Counted from the first letter of the stretch, positions 9,676 through 21,883 are shown. The stretch is DNA of 64,000 nucleotides from Salisapilia sapeloensis (GCA_023334545.1 JAADVB010000005.1:112279-176278); one strand, 5' to 3'. Notes: generated by a model from the sequence alone, not told the origin. Numbers and translations are program-made.

Positions 9676-12600
9676 TTAATCTTTCTTAAGATGTCGATTC
9701 CGCTGCGGACCATGTAGTCGTGCTTCGATGCGACCCAGGAGGTTCTCAGCTGAGGCTCGATGACGCATTTCGGCATGTGATGTCGCCACCGTGTCTATCT
9801 GCCATGTATGTGGCTGGTAGTCGTATTTCTCGGTCCTGGAGTTGAACTCGCCAGCTCGTTCGCCTGCTACCGTCCAGAGCGACACACTACCAAATTCGAG
9901 CACAGCAGCTAGTAGTGTCGACTCTAACTCATGCTCTTGGTCGAATCGTACAACTTGCAGCTCTCGCACACGGAAACTCGAGTGTACTCTCCAGTAACTC
10001 ACTCTTGTGATGAGCTGAGGAGGTAGGAAATCTAGCGGTGCGATACTCTCTGAATCATTCATTGCACCCGTTCGTAGCTTTTCCAAACGATCCACGAGTT
10101 TGTGCATGTCGTAGACAGCAATTCCACTTTGGTTATCGCCTAAGCAAAGCAACTTTTTGTCGTTTGCCTCGCCACAAATCCATGCGACGGACGTTATGAT
10201 ACATTGTACTGCCATTCCTTTGTCTTTCGTTTGATCATGTTCCGTCAAAAACACTTTCTTTGCTTTTTCATCTACCTCTCTAGCATCTTTCCAACCGCCA
10301 ACAGCTCGTTTGCGACTGCTATGTGGAAATTCAAACACGATCTCGTATGGATACTTGGTCAATGGTGGTACGGCCGTAGAGCTCCAGATTGATACACAAG
10401 AGCTGCCATCGCCAACGCAGACAAAGTATGGGAATGGATCTAAATACGTCAAAGATTTGACGCCAGACTCTTCATCGTTGCGAAAGCGATTCGATAGAGA
10501 AGTCAGTCGGTTCCGCGCGAGTAAAGCGCCATTCCGGAGGTTCCATACATGAACCATATTCGTTTCCGATGATGTAGTAATCATCATCTGCCGATCACAT
10601 TGCGCTGCAAGACATGAAACTGGAAGCCTATTCGTAGCTGTGGAACGCGCAGCCAAAGGATACGTCTTGTCCGATTCTTGCATACAGTCTTTGAGAATGT
10701 TTAAAAGCGTGACGAAATCAATGCATGCACCAAGACTGTCCTTTTTGTTGGTCGGCACAAGTGTCGAAGCGGAATTCGCTATCGAAGGCTTTTTGGACAG
10801 CATTTCGCGCAGCAATTTTGGTAATTTGTGCATACCGACGGCACCGCAATGGTCTCGATCTGCGCTTTGGAAGATAGTACGAAGTCGTGCAACCTCCGGG
10901 TTTCCAAAGTACCGTTCTAGATGCTGTGGTACTTCGTACAATGAAACTCCTTCTGCGTCTTTAGAGTCTATGTGAGGTTTGTTTGGGCTTTTTATTGAGC
11001 TTGGAGCAGTCGTACGAGTTTGGTTCAGTCGTAAGATGACAGAGAAGTCAAGAGCGTTTGTGATTAAGATGCATCCAGCATCATCGCTCGATACAAGTCG
11101 ATCACCTTTCTTCAGCGCCTGAATAGCAGTCACTTCATTCGCTTCATGCACGTTTGGCTGGGAGGATAAAATAGAACCTGTCGGGATTGCTACCCGGCCA
11201 AGAGACCCGTTCGCGGTACCCACACAGCACTCGAACCCTGTCTCTCGCTCTGCAGCACACGTCAAAGGTCCATTAATAGACACTATCGTTGAGTTGGTAA
11301 GTACTCCTGTGCCAGCATCCCAGCACTTCAGTTTCCATGGCGTTATCACCACAAACAAGTGTTGTTTGCGGTTATAAAAGAGATGCAAGACGGACGGTAT
11401 CTCTTCAGTTTCCATATGTATAGTTGAGCCTCTGGTCTGCTGATGACGACCAGACATGCCGTTTGTTCCAATTTCGTGCTTATCTAGGAAATATACGGAC
11501 GAGTGACCAATAGCTAGTCTCTCCGTAGATGTCATATACGTCATTGATCGCATAGACCTGCCACCAGTAACTGCTCGATTGCCATTTATGCGCTCATAAT
11601 GCTCACGGCGGACGGTCTGGACGGCAGCAAACTTCCGAAGATCCCAGATCTTGACCGTTCCTTTTTCATCTGCAGTCACGACAACATCGTCGGAGGAACT
11701 GAGCGTTTCAATACCAATGATAGGCGCGTCGTGCCCAGCTAGAAACCCAACGTTCTGCTCTAACCTTGGATTCCATACTTCAACTCGTTGATCTAACCCA
11801 CCACTCACGAGATACCCGCTGCTTTGACAGTAAGCTAGCTGCGTCACGACTTTGCCTCGCCCACGCAGTGTCTTCGTCAAGCGGTTACTATTCAGGTCGA
11901 TCATGTAGATATTGCCATCCATACTGGCATTTGCTAGCTGTGTAATGGGATCTAACACGAGCATTTTTGTCGTCACTGCACTTCCTTTGCTGAAAAAGGT
12001 GTTTAAACAAGTCAAGGTCTCGGTATTCCACGTGTGTACTTGACCCGTGGAACTGGAAGAGTACAAGATTGGAAAACAAGTATCATTGTGAGCAGCTAGT
12101 GTTCGTTGGGGAGATTCGGTTGGAATCTGTTGCTCAATCTCGAGCTGTTCCACATCGTAAAAAGTTAAGACTGGGGAAGTAGATGCAGTCACAAATGCTC
12201 GATGATTGGAAGAATAGGCGACGTCCAGTACAAAGTGACTAGAACGCGATATATATCGTTAGCATGGTAAGTTCGATGATAGATTGGTGCTTAATACCTT
12301 GAGTGCAGTGATGTATGGGATTCAAGCTTGCAGCTAGCTGGGTTCATAACTTGGAAGCCTCTTGCTTTCTCGCTGAAGATAACCATCTTGTCTGGTTCAT
12401 GAAAGTATTTCTACAAGAACATACATATCAAGCAAAGATTTTGTCATAAGCGCGATCAAAGTACCATGTTCAATAGCTCTGTCGTCAATTTACATACTGG
12501 AGGAGCAGAGTCCGGTACAAACTATTTGCATACAAAATTTATTATTTGAGCACGCCAAGTATCGTTGTATCGCTGGTACCTTGGGAGTAGATTGGACATC

Positions 12601-13528
12601 CGACGCTAGTTTGAGCAGTTAGTAAACGTACATGAGTGGTGTTGCAAAGATTGGTTCTACCTTGAGATTGAGCAAGAAAGTCACTGAAACGATCCCAGGA
12701 AAGAGTGCCCTTCGTATTGATCTCTGCTTGATGAAATAGACATTGCAGCCGACTCACCAAGATCACCTGCAGGTACATGTGCTTTAAATAAACGGCATTG
12801 AAAGCTAGTATTATGTCACGTACACGATCACTCTGTTGTATCTTCTCTTTTGGAAGTGCGCCTAAGAACTCTGCTACAAATTGCTCTTCATCCATCATAC
12901 CATACTCTTCGAAAGCTTGCTGAAGACTCCTTAAGCCATCCATATCTGTTCAAATCTAAGATACATCTCCATCTATTCATCAATTCCAAATGTACCTAGC
13001 CAAGAGAGGACCGTTTCCAACGAGATTTTCTCACGTGCGTCCGACTTGTCTGAAAGTTGATTTCCTCCAGTGCATTGGGAACCACAGTCTAGGACATTCT
13101 TCACGACGCGTTGTTTCCGTTGCTGACGACCGCATTTCTGGCGTGGAGAGTGCTCAATTGCATGCTCCATTGCAAAGTCCATGACATCATTAGATGACTC
13201 CGATTGAGGCAAGGCAAGTTTGCTAAGATCTCGCAGTATTGGCAACCCTTGAATTTGAGGAAAGTAACTCGTGGTTTTGGCCAGCACCTTTTCGGCGTTT
13301 AAACCACTCCTCTTCATAGGCACACTCGGGACGATGTCGAAAGTAGCGATAGGTTTTTTCGTTGACTTCCATTTCCACTGAATCTGTGTCCAGATGAGCA
13401 AAAGATGACAAGAAACAAATCAAACATCAAACCTGCTTCAATTGGTGTATCTTTCTTGAGTCATTCAAAAAACCCTTGGACTTGTCTCCTGGCGTTGATG
13501 CCAATGGCCGCTGAGGCAATTTGCTCAT
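9676..13528 (-). CDS. WD40-repeat protein with EF-hand-like segments (WDR49/WDR64-like)
   Basis: Seven exons: 13528-13433, 13383-12996, 12945-12661, 12605-12580, 12521-12498, 12410-12298, 12238-9676; 1164 aa. The N-terminal half has helical EF-hand-like units (for example CLFHQAEINTKGTLSWDRFSDFL). WD40 repeats begin near KYFHEPDKMVIFSEKARGF and include clear units ending VHTWN, VEVWNP and VKIWDLR. A second EF-hand-like segment (FQSADRDHCGAVGMHKL) interrupts the repeats, and a second beta-propeller follows. Alternating WD40 and EF-hand regions are typical of WDR49/WDR64-type proteins, which are often axonemal. Exons 4 and 5 are only 26 and 24 nt; they are inferred because they alone keep frame (phase 1 in, phase 0 out) and remove stops. 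The first exons are less certain than the large last exon. Confidence 0.8.
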
Positions 13529-13649
13529 CTTTCACTTGTTGATGAGGAAAATGAGGGAGTAATATCTCAAACATAAAGTAAAAATAGAATACTGATATCG
13601 TTTGCAACCGCTTCTCATGTTGCTTGCGCTTGCTTTAGTTTATACAAGT

Positions 13650-14696
13650 CTAGACTTCCGGTTCTAGTGTCTGATGATCCGTTTTTTCTAAGATATCTGC
13701 TGCTTGCATCTTCCAATCGCGGTCTACTTTAAACTCCAGCTCGACTTCTTTAAACGCAGCAACGTAGTTGCATTGAGTGTAGCGTAGTCTACAAAAGATA
13801 GCATAACCTTGTTAGGAGAGATAAAGAAAGGGTTGGAAGACATAAATACTTTTGAAAAAGGTTGATAGAGGCAGTGTTGACCTCGTTGATCTTGCAGTAA
13901 AATCTCGACACGCTAAGACGACTCGTAGCTGTATTTGTGGACATATTAGACTCCAAGTATCTTCCAATCCTTAAAGTATATAGACATACCATAAGCCATC
14001 ATCAACTCAAGAGCTTCTTTAGCAAAGCCATGTCGACGGTATTTTTCCTCTGCGATCATGATTTCAATCTCGCAGTTCGACGCATCTTCATCGTCGTTAA
14101 AGAATAGATTCACATCACCAGCCATACCTAGTGTGTTATGGATGGTAAGCATACTGTAGGAGAGAATTGTATCCACTAGCAAGCAGTCAAGAGAATAGAA
14201 ATACTTTCGATGGCGTCTGCATCAATGTACCGCTTCCTTCCTTCCGTTGTCAATCCTTCTTTCGCCAACACGATGAATGTGCATTCTAAGCATGCAATAG
14301 CGAAACAGTCATGCCATCGAACATCCTGTCAAGAATCAAACGTAATCATACTTCTCGAGTCTTCTCGCCAAGAAGCCTGCATTTCTAGCTCTTCCTCAAC
14401 ACTTAAAGGCTCTGACGCAGTCATCTCTATACCATCACACTATACCATCAACATGGATGCACTGTACACCACTGCAATGCCAAAGCAGACCTTGTAGCCA
14501 CGGGTCTTTCATCCATTCATGGTACTTGGCCACCAGCTCTTTGGTGTATGGCACTAGCACCACTTTTTCACCAACCTACATACCCGTACATAAGCACAAT
14601 CAGCTTTTAACTCATGTACGTTCAAGAATGCAATATCAATAGCACACAGAAAGGTATACAATGACGTACAAGAGCTAAATCGACGTTCTGACGCAT
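13650..14696 (-). CDS. NAT9: N-acetyltransferase 9-like GNAT protein
   Basis: Seven short exons: 14696-14670, 14575-14491, 14426-14352, 14285-14205, 14175-13990, 13928-13850, 13788-13650; 223 aa. The assembled protein matches NAT9 along its length: GEKVVLVPYTKELVAKYHEWMKD, LTASEP-like MTASEPLSVEEELEMQASW, CTFIVL, GDVNLFFND, the acetyl-CoA-binding EIEIMIAEEKYRRHGFAKEAL (GNAT motif A, R-x-x-G), and FYCKINEVNTASINLFQK. NAT9 is a cytosolic GNAT linked in flies to microtubule stability; the substrate is not certain. Every junction is frame-consistent (phases 0, 1, 1, 1, 1, 2). Exon size averages below 100 nt, so the gene is unusually fragmented. It starts about 125 bases from the TBC gene in divergent orientation. 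Confidence 0.88.
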
Positions 14697-14821
14697 ATTG
14701 ACAAGCAAAATGACTTGGGATTGGAATAAATGTCTATCATATCACATGGTGAAATTACCTATTTACTCTGCTTTTATTGGATCAAACGTCAGTATTGTAT
14801 TTACACCGGTATATCACGGAT

Positions 14822-17153
14822 ATGAACGACATGATGTCAAGCCCTCCGCCTACATCTTCTTTAGCGGATGTAGTATCGGTTCTAGTAAAATCGAAATGGA
14901 TAGAGGTACTTGCATAAACTTTTTGTTTCTTATGCATTACTTTTGTACGAGCATGAGTACGCAGTGATTCTAACGAGAGCTGGATGAAGCAGATTACAAC
15001 TTTGGAAGCATTGTCAATCACCAATAAGGAGATCCACTCGACTATTAACCGTTTGAAGCTAAAGAAACACTGCATTCGAGCCACTGGCTTTTCATCTACA
15101 GTGCGACTAAGGTATGCAATCATATCCATTGCGTACAAGTCGTACTCCCTGTCATCGATATCCATAGACGATGGCTACAGATACTTCAAGTGGAAGACTT
15201 GATCTCTACTATCACACCTGAAGAGCAAGCACGTCAAGAAGAGGTAGTTTCATTTTTACTGAGATTTCAATATTGATCCCAAATGCATTGAATCACATTT
15301 ATGCTTTGTAGATCGATACAATCCTCTCGATGTCGACCCAATGTCCCCTCGATTCCGTCGGCGTCCAAGGTCCATAGTGCTACTTCGACTATACATATTC
15401 TTCATACCGTAGCTTATTAGCTCTATAATAGGCGAAATCGCTCGAGATGTGGATAGAACATTCTCAACCTTGGATTTCTTTTCAGCTGACGGTAAGACAC
15501 GATCTGCACCTGATCAAATGAAGGTGGTGACCCATGTTTGAATAGGGCACGGTAGGATCATGCTGTCAAACGTTTTAAAAGCTGTCCTCATCCATTCACC
15601 AGAAGTTGGATACTGCCAAGTACATTTCCCTCTCTCCATTCACACCTGATCCATGTAACCCATTCGCTGCGTAGGGAATGAACTACGTTGCAGCAGTGCT
15701 TCTCCTTCTCTTTTACGAGTCAGATGAGCCACAGATGATCGGACAGACACTTCAAGAAAGCGTGTACTACATCCTCCTTGGCTTGATTTACCGTCGAGAC
15801 ATGAAAACGATGTGGGCGAACAAAATGACTGCCCTCTCCTCTTGTCTCTACATCTACCAAGCACTACTGGAGCAACACTTTCCTTCTCTCCTACGCCATT
15901 TTAAACAAATTGGCATGCACTCGAGCATCCTATCGACTCAAGTACATGCTTCATAGCAATGCCATAGTTTCCGTAGTATTAATATTTGTGTCTTGTAGTG
16001 GTTCGTGACGCTCTTCACTCGAACTCTTCCACCGGATACTATTGCTCACATCTACGACGTCTTTATAACGGAAGGATGGAAGGCTATCTACCGCATTACA
16101 TTAGCTCTAACAGAGCATGTCAACCCAACGCTTATTGAGATGGATCTAGAGCAGTGTAGTATCTACATCCGTCAACACCCTCGTCTACATCTTGACACGA
16201 TCCCACCCACTAAACTCCTCTCCTCCGCATATACTTATAAAATTACGAACAAGCAATTGGAAGCGTTGCACGAGGCTCGGCACTTGGACTATGTCCGTCT
16301 TCGATTGCACCAGTCACCTATCAGTCCAGACGACAGTTTCCATTTCCCATCAATCGATGAAGATACAGAACAGGAAGAAGCTTATGTCACATTACGACAG
16401 GAACTTGAGGAATTAGATGCGAATATGACAACAGACATCACTGCTTTACGTATGAAATGGGAGAAACTGGACAAGGCTAGTGGTATACAAAGTCGTCAAT
16501 TCCATCAACTCACGTACAAAGTAACTGAATGTACGTTCCGTCTGGAAGAGCTATTGGAGCATCATGCACGTCTAAAATCTCAATTCGATGCTTACTGTAC
16601 GTACGCCGTAGCACAAGCTTCTTCACCTACGAACACCACTACACGTCCGAAATCCTTTTCCTTTCCATCTATTCAAAAGACAATCAAGTCACCACTAGCT
16701 CTCTTACCAACAACCAGACTGCATCATCTCCAAGCCCGATTACACGGGTACTTTGAGAAGCTTCCGATGCAAGCAATTCTATCTTCTCGCTCGACGTCGA
16801 ATGCCTCTGACAACCAGCGTCAATGGGTCTTGGATGACGATGGGAATATTGAGGATGAGATGCTCAAGCTACAGTATCTCGATGAACTCGTGCCACATTT
16901 GGCATCCGACCTACGCGTCCTACAGCAGAAACGATCGAAGAATGCGTTGCAGCTCCGAAAGGTCCAGAAGAAGTTTATCAAGCTACGTCACGATCATCAG
17001 TTTGCTCAAGTACGAGTCGAAGAGACTCGACAGTTCCAAACTCGATTGGAAGACCAGATACGTACGTTGATGGAGATGCATCAAGAGGAAAAGAAGAGAA
17101 AGATGGAACAATTGATGACGGATTTAAAAATGGAAAAAGAGAATGAAGGGTAG
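14822..17153 (+). CDS. TBC-domain Rab GTPase-activating protein with C-terminal coiled coil
   Basis: Eight exons: 14822-14905, 14978-15111, 15168-15243, 15312-15369, 15432-15491, 15546-15619, 15675-15941, 15999-17153; about 635 aa. The TBC dual-finger motifs are present: arginine finger in IARDVDRTF (Arg about 126) and glutamine finger in YCQGMNYVAA (Gln about 162). Further TBC motifs are WFVTLFTRTLP and IYDVFITEGWKAIYRITLAL. The protein should inactivate a Rab; which one cannot be told. After the TBC domain, residues about 340-630 are charged and helical with coiled-coil heptads (LEELLEHHARLKSQ, KKRKMEQLMTDLKMEKE). The first exon and the exact acceptor of exon 2 (14978 or 14993) are the weakest part, and the donor at 15370 (GTCCAT) is non-standard. 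The stop lies 18 bases from the convergent gene. Confidence 0.82.
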
Positions 17154-17171
17154 ATTGACGTCTGCTACAGC

Positions 17172-18013
17172 TTAGACAGCAACGTGCGTGGGAGGGTTGG
17201 ACGCCTGGCCTTCTTCCATTGCGCCAGCATCATTCGTCACAGGCTTGTTGTAACGTAACTCGGGCATCTCTTCCAAGTCGTTCGCATCCGCATTCGTGTT
17301 CGATTTCGTCATCTCCTGCTTGTACGCCGGGTGCTAAACAACGACGTTAATTCTGAGGGTATACTAGCGTAGCAAAAGAATGTACTCGGTAGATAAGGAA
17401 GAAGTTAAAGGCAGCAAGAAGGAGGAGGAAGACACCAAGGATCGCGCCAATCCATCCTTGGGAAAAGGCTAGGAAAGCAATCGAGAAGATGTACGCGGCT
17501 TTCCCAAAGGCAGTGAACATGAAACCAAAGTTCGCTTTCACTTTCTCCGCCTGACTCGGGAATCGCTCGTGGTTCTCGATGAAGACTAGACCACCGGCCA
17601 TCATGCTTTATTCAGACAAATACATGTTAGTATGGCGTACATATGCAAGTAGAGAATGGTAGGCGTACATGATGTAAATGATGACGAGGAAATGGGAGTA
17701 GCTCGGGGCCAAGAAGAGGCGCACGACACATGTCGCAATGAGCAGGAGCGCCGCCACGAGGTTGGCGAGACGCATGTACCCATTGATGCGCGTAATGTCC
17801 GTGTCAGAGATGCGTTTGGTCAAGTCGTCCGCAGTTTCCTTGAGGATCTTCTGTGCCGATTGTCCTGCGGGAGGACCAGTTTGCTTTGATTCACCTGTAG
17901 ACGTGGCTAGCACAAAATCCACTACATTAGCTCGGCACACGTGCGCTAAAGCCGTCAACGGAAGGTATGGAAAGGAGCATACCATCATTCGTTGTGGAGG
18001 TGGATTCCATCAT
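17172..18013 (-). CDS. TVP15/COPI-associated-type four-helix membrane protein
   Basis: Four exons (18013-17983, 17906-17669, 17605-17386, 17333-17172), 216 aa. Four hydrophobic helices are seen: LANLVAALLLIATCVVRLF, SHFLVIIYIIMMAGGLVF, GFMFTAFGKAAYIFSIAFLAF and GWIGAILGVFLLLLAAFNFFLIYR. The pattern of a Glu/His after helix 2 (FIENHERFP) and the FGFM...GKA...F run fits the COPI-associated/TVP15 family of Golgi vesicle proteins. The N-terminal tail (TADDLTKRISDTDITRINGYMRL) is amphipathic and the C-terminal tail is acidic and cytosolic. The family assignment is by pattern only; other small tetraspan Golgi families are possible. Confidence 0.7.
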
Positions 18014-18265
18014 GGTTGAGGTAGCAAGTTAAGAGATAAGAAGGCGAAAAGAAGAGATGGAGGAAGTACACACTTTCCCGTGCGAGTATCGTTTTTCTTT
18101 TGAGCCAAGTACTAAAAATAGTTGGAAAGCAGATGGCTATTCTAGAACATATGATTGGGTGAATTAGGTTGTTTGAGTCACAAGTGGCGTGTCGCTCGAT
18201 GGACTGTAAAATGAAGACAAAAGGTAAGGATTAGTGCGTGGACATCAGATCGACCGACATTCTAA

Positions 18266-19445
18266 ATGAGCGTGGACGAAGCTGCTCGGAAGAGCGCAGC
18301 GGCGAGCGTCGGCGCGGTCATTACCTCTCTCGTCGTACGTGACTTTTAGAATGCATAAACTAGTTTTTTGTTTGGTATTAATGGTATACTGTCTCGACAG
18401 GTTACTCGTACGAATCTGGACGATTAAAATGCTCATTGGTAGTCGGATACTCATGTCTTTCTTGTACTATATTAGCGCTAGAAGTCGTCAAGACTCGACT
18501 ACAGGTGCAAGCGCCGGAAGTGCTGCACGTGACACCAGTCGTTCAAAAGGTTTTATCCTCCAAACGCATGCTACCAAGCTCCACTAACGTTGGTTCTAGT
18601 CTTCTCATTATTGTTTTTACAATGGACTTATGGATACGATGCTTCCGAAACAGGAGCTGCTGCAGCGATGTAAATGTACAAAAGGAGAATTATGTCCAGC
18701 ACCTCCGAATCGAAATGGGCTGCTCCCGGCGATGATTCGAATCGTACAGAAAGAAGGGCCGACTGCGTTGTATGCAGGTCTACCACCGACATTGCTCATC
18801 TCCATCCCTTCCACAGCCATGTACTTTACGTCCTACGAAATGATACTACAGCGATGGAAGCGTCTCTTCCCAGAGCAGCACCATGGCATTTTAGCCATGG
18901 CATCTGGAAGCATGGCGCGTAGCATCACGGCAGCACTGTTTTCCCCACTCGAGTTAATTCGGGTTCAGATGCAAGCGATAGAGCATAACTCGGAAGGGTT
19001 CATTACACATTTCCGCCGTGCAGTTGCCGGTAACCCTCGGCACCTCTTCGCAGGCCTCGGACCGACGCTTGCACGAGATATTCCGTTTTCTGCGGTCTAT
19101 TGGTACGGCATTGAAGAGTCAAAAGTCATCCTGAATGACCGGTTGGAGATGCAGAATGAGAACCGGAAACGTGTGCTGATCGCCTTTTTAGCCGGTATCA
19201 CGAGCGGCTCTGTTGCTACCATCCTCACGCACCCATTCGATGTCGTGAAGACACGGGCGCAATCCCAGAAGTACGCGAGGGATGGCGAGTCTCGAATGGG
19301 TATGATGGATGCATTACGTCAGATCCATCGATCGGAAGGGTCGAGCGCGTTAACGGCAGGCGTAGCACCGCGCGTACTGAAGACGGCAACATCATGTGCG
19401 ATTATGATCTCCACATATGAAGCCACCAAGATCTTATTACAATAG
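18266..19445 (+). CDS. SLC25A39: Mitochondrial carrier of the SLC25A39/40 (MTM1) group
   Basis: Four exons: 18266-18334, a 7-nt exon 18401-18407, 18476-18549, 18600-19445; 331 aa. The three carrier signatures are P-L-E-V-V-K-T-R-L-Q (Pro26), S-P-L-E-L-I-R-V-Q-M-Q and H-P-F-D-V-V-K-T-R. The long first matrix loop has a CFYNGLMD segment and a CKCTKGELC cysteine cluster, as in SLC25A39/40, which imports glutathione into mitochondria (yeast Mtm1 relative). GPTALYAGLPPTLLISIPSTAMYFTSYE and DIPFSAVYWYGIEE also match this group. The 7-nt exon supplies Val, Thr and the first base of the signature Pro; without it the frame breaks. Donor 18550 (GTTTTA) is weak but frame-compatible. Confidence 0.9.
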
Positions 19446-19794
19446 AAGAAGAGTTGGTTCCATGGACGTTATGAACCTAAGCTGTAATTTCGTGTAGAGT
19501 CACCATCATAGTCCTGTCTTCTCCCGCATGTACGATCGTAGGCGACAGATGCAGTTACAGAAGCAACCTTCGCTCAATGGGTGACACTTCGCCTCGCCAC
19601 CCCACATCGACCTTCTCCATACCGGCTGGTGCACCACTAGCCACGTCAGTCGACAGTTAACTTGTGGCTAATGCGGCCCAACCCTGAAGGGATTCGAGTC
19701 GGAATCGAAGCCCCTTCGATGTCCTGACCTATCTAGAAAAATATACCACGCTTACGCAACTTGTCCATTCCATTTCTTCCTGTCAAAACTCAAT
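19446..19794. other. Intergenic spacer
   Basis: 349 bases between two genes read in the same direction. It holds the 3' end of the carrier gene and the promoter of the phosphatase gene. I see no gene in it. Confidence 0.5.
19763..19778 (+). promoter_or_regulatory. Candidate oomycete-type initiator element
   Basis: GTCCATTCCATTTCTT ends 16 bases before the phosphatase ATG. It resembles the oomycete core promoter (TCATT initiator followed by a T-rich flanking block). Similarity only; no transcript data. Confidence 0.4.
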
Positions 19795-21012
19795 ATGCCT
19801 CGTTGGTCCCTCCACAGCCGACGCAGTCAAGATCTGCTGACGAAGGAGATACAGGCAAACGATGAGGAAGCGGAGACACTTGATTCTGAACCAGAGGATA
19901 GTACTCCGATGTCGCCGGCAAATCCACTTGGACCCATTCGGACAGCACTAGCTAAAGTTCGTCTACAAAATCTGACGAAACGACCGCATGTACCACCCAT
20001 CTCTATCCGATCCTTTTACAATCGACTCCAGACGTCTGATGTCGTTGTCGTCGACTGTCGTGGCGATGAAGAGTACGCTGGAGCACACCTGCCACGATCT
20101 CTACATTGTCCACCACCACCGGTACTCACATCGTTGCGTCGACCACGGACTGTCGATGACATTATTGCAACTACAGGAAGCGAGGCTTTACGTCGACGTT
20201 TCCAACAGCGAGATTTGCTAGAAGTCGTGGTCATTGGATCCAACTGGTCTTCATGCCCACTGCTCTATCGCATGGACTTTGGCTATAAATTCGCTCGTAT
20301 GCTCCTAGAGGAAAGTCGAGTCTTTGCTGTCAAGTTCCTTGCCCAAGGTTTCCACAAATTTAGGCACAAGTATGCATTTCTATCCACGTCGCTTCCATTG
20401 GAAAACGTACAGAAGGAGTCTCGTCTACTAGCACGACGGAACTCTGTCGCCCAGCCTTTGCCGAATGAAATCATAGAGAACTTCTTGTACTTGGGCAATT
20501 TCTGGCAAGCGAATAATCGACAGACAATTCAGGATTTAGGAATTACGCACATCATAAACGTAGGTGCCACCGGTCCAGACTTTGACGCAGATCGCATTCA
20601 CGTCGATGGAGTGCAGTATCTTGATATTCATGTCGCTGACAAAGAGCATGCTGACTTGAGCTCGACGATAGCGCAGGATGTCATACAATACATCTTAGGT
20701 GTCCAGAACGACAAGAAGAGGAATGGAAAAGTACTTGTGCATTGCGTCCAAGGAGTGTCTCGATCCGCAACGCTGGTCATTTGGTTCGTCATGACGCAAA
20801 TGCAGTGTTCACTCCTCGCTGCATACCACCACGTGCATCGTGCTCGTCCGTTAATCTTTCCAAATCGAGGTTTCTTGCAACAACTGTTAAAGGAAGAGAA
20901 AGAGTTGTATGGAGAGACGAGCATCAATGAAGATGAACTAGACATGCTGCAGAATGGACTATTAGAACCAACGGACCGAAATGGATCAACGCTTAGATCG
21001 TCGATGGAATGA
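19795..21012 (+). CDS. Rhodanese-like plus dual-specificity protein phosphatase (MKP-like)
   Basis: One exon, 405 aa. Residues about 60-205 form a rhodanese/CDC25-like domain (VVVVDCRGDEEYAGAHLPRSLHCPPP). Residues about 225-375 are a dual-specificity phosphatase (LPNEIIENFLYLGNFWQA...ITHIINVGAT) with the catalytic loop HCVQGVSRSAT: Cys317 and the Arg are intact, so activity is expected. The order of a rhodanese-like docking domain followed by DSPc is that of MAP-kinase phosphatases and MK-STYX. The N-terminus is rich in charged residues with no targeting signal. The C-terminus past 375 is acidic. It is a probable MAPK or related phosphoprotein phosphatase; the substrate is unknown. Confidence 0.9.
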   Translation: MPRWSLHSRRSQDLLTKEIQANDEEAETLDSEPEDSTPMSPANPLGPIRTALAKVRLQNLTKRPHVPPISIRSFYNRLQTSDVVVVDCRGDEEYAGAHLPRSLHCPPPPVLTSLRRPRTVDDIIATTGSEALRRRFQQRDLLEVVVIGSNWSSCPLLYRMDFGYKFARMLLEESRVFAVKFLAQGFHKFRHKYAFLSTSLPLENVQKESRLLARRNSVAQPLPNEIIENFLYLGNFWQANNRQTIQDLGITHIINVGATGPDFDADRIHVDGVQYLDIHVADKEHADLSSTIAQDVIQYILGVQNDKKRNGKVLVHCVQGVSRSATLVIWFVMTQMQCSLLAAYHHVHRARPLIFPNRGFLQQLLKEEKELYGETSINEDELDMLQNGLLEPTDRNGSTLRSSME

Positions 21013-21134
21013 CATAATATACTTTCGTATTTGAATGAAGTTATTTATACCTCCTACACAGCCTGTGGTCATTCCCTTCATCAGCATGAAGCAAGGCAGC
21101 GGGAGCGTAGATGTTGAAGTTTGATCGAAGTCGA

Positions 21135-21787
21135 TCATCGGACATGATGGTAGAATTCACCACTATCGTACTTGCCATTGCAAAAGGAACCTTCCCACAC
21201 AACACCTTCTTTATCTGTATACTTTCCTTCTCCATGCATTCTATCATTTAAACAAAGTGAAGTGAAGCTTGGATGAGCGCAGCACTATGAAATGTACCGA
21301 TTATGGATCCAACCGCCTTCATAAACTGCTCCATCCGGCCATTGATACTTTCCTTGGCCATGCATTAAATTGTCCTGAAAGCCACCCTATATGCACGTCA
21401 TATCCGTCAGATTACCAGCCGAGTATCTAGTCGTAAAATGCCTTACCTCGTATATGGCTCCAGTAGCAAACTTGTAAATGCCTTGACCATGCATCTTATC
21501 ATTCTCCCATTCCCCATCATAACTTTCGTGTCCATAATTACATTTGCCATGTCCCTGTCTTCCGATCGGTAGCTCGTTTGCGATGGAGAAATCACCAACT
21601 TTTAATTCTTAGACATCAGTTCGATTTACAAAGCTAATCCTAAGATTTCGTTACCATAAGTCGACCCATCGAGGAATGCAAATGATCCATGTGCCACTAC
21701 GGGCTTTTGGTTTTCTTGCTCTTGAGCTAAAGCATCCTCAGCGGCTTTATTGTCTTTCGCATTTGTTTTTCCTTTTGGTGGTGCCAT
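21135..21787 (-). CDS. MORN-repeat protein
   Basis: Four exons (21787-21655, 21607-21447, 21386-21298, 21240-21135), 162 aa. At least three MORN units are visible: YDGEWENDKMHGQGIYKF, YEGGFQDNLMHGQGKYQWPDG and YEGGWIHNRMHGEGKYTDKEG, followed by a partial VWEGSFCNGKYDSG. MORN proteins of this size (MORN3/5, RSPH1-like) sit in the axoneme or at membranes. An in-frame ATG at 21853 could add 22 residues; I prefer 21787 because it opens with the charged APPKGKTNAK start and leaves room for a promoter. The gene is head-to-head with the LRRC34-like gene, 128 bases apart, which suggests shared control. Confidence 0.88.
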
Positions 21788-21883
21788 TGCAAGTAGGTAG
21801 GCAGTGGTTACGAAAGTATTGATGCTTGAAATACGAGAAAGAGGCGCAAACATGAAACTCCTTTTGCTCTACACAAACATAAA

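Noticed and set aside
19670..19735. tRNA-like string (GATTCGAGTC-type) on either strand
   Set aside because: It resembles a T-loop but no acceptor stem, D-arm or anticodon arm can be folded around it.
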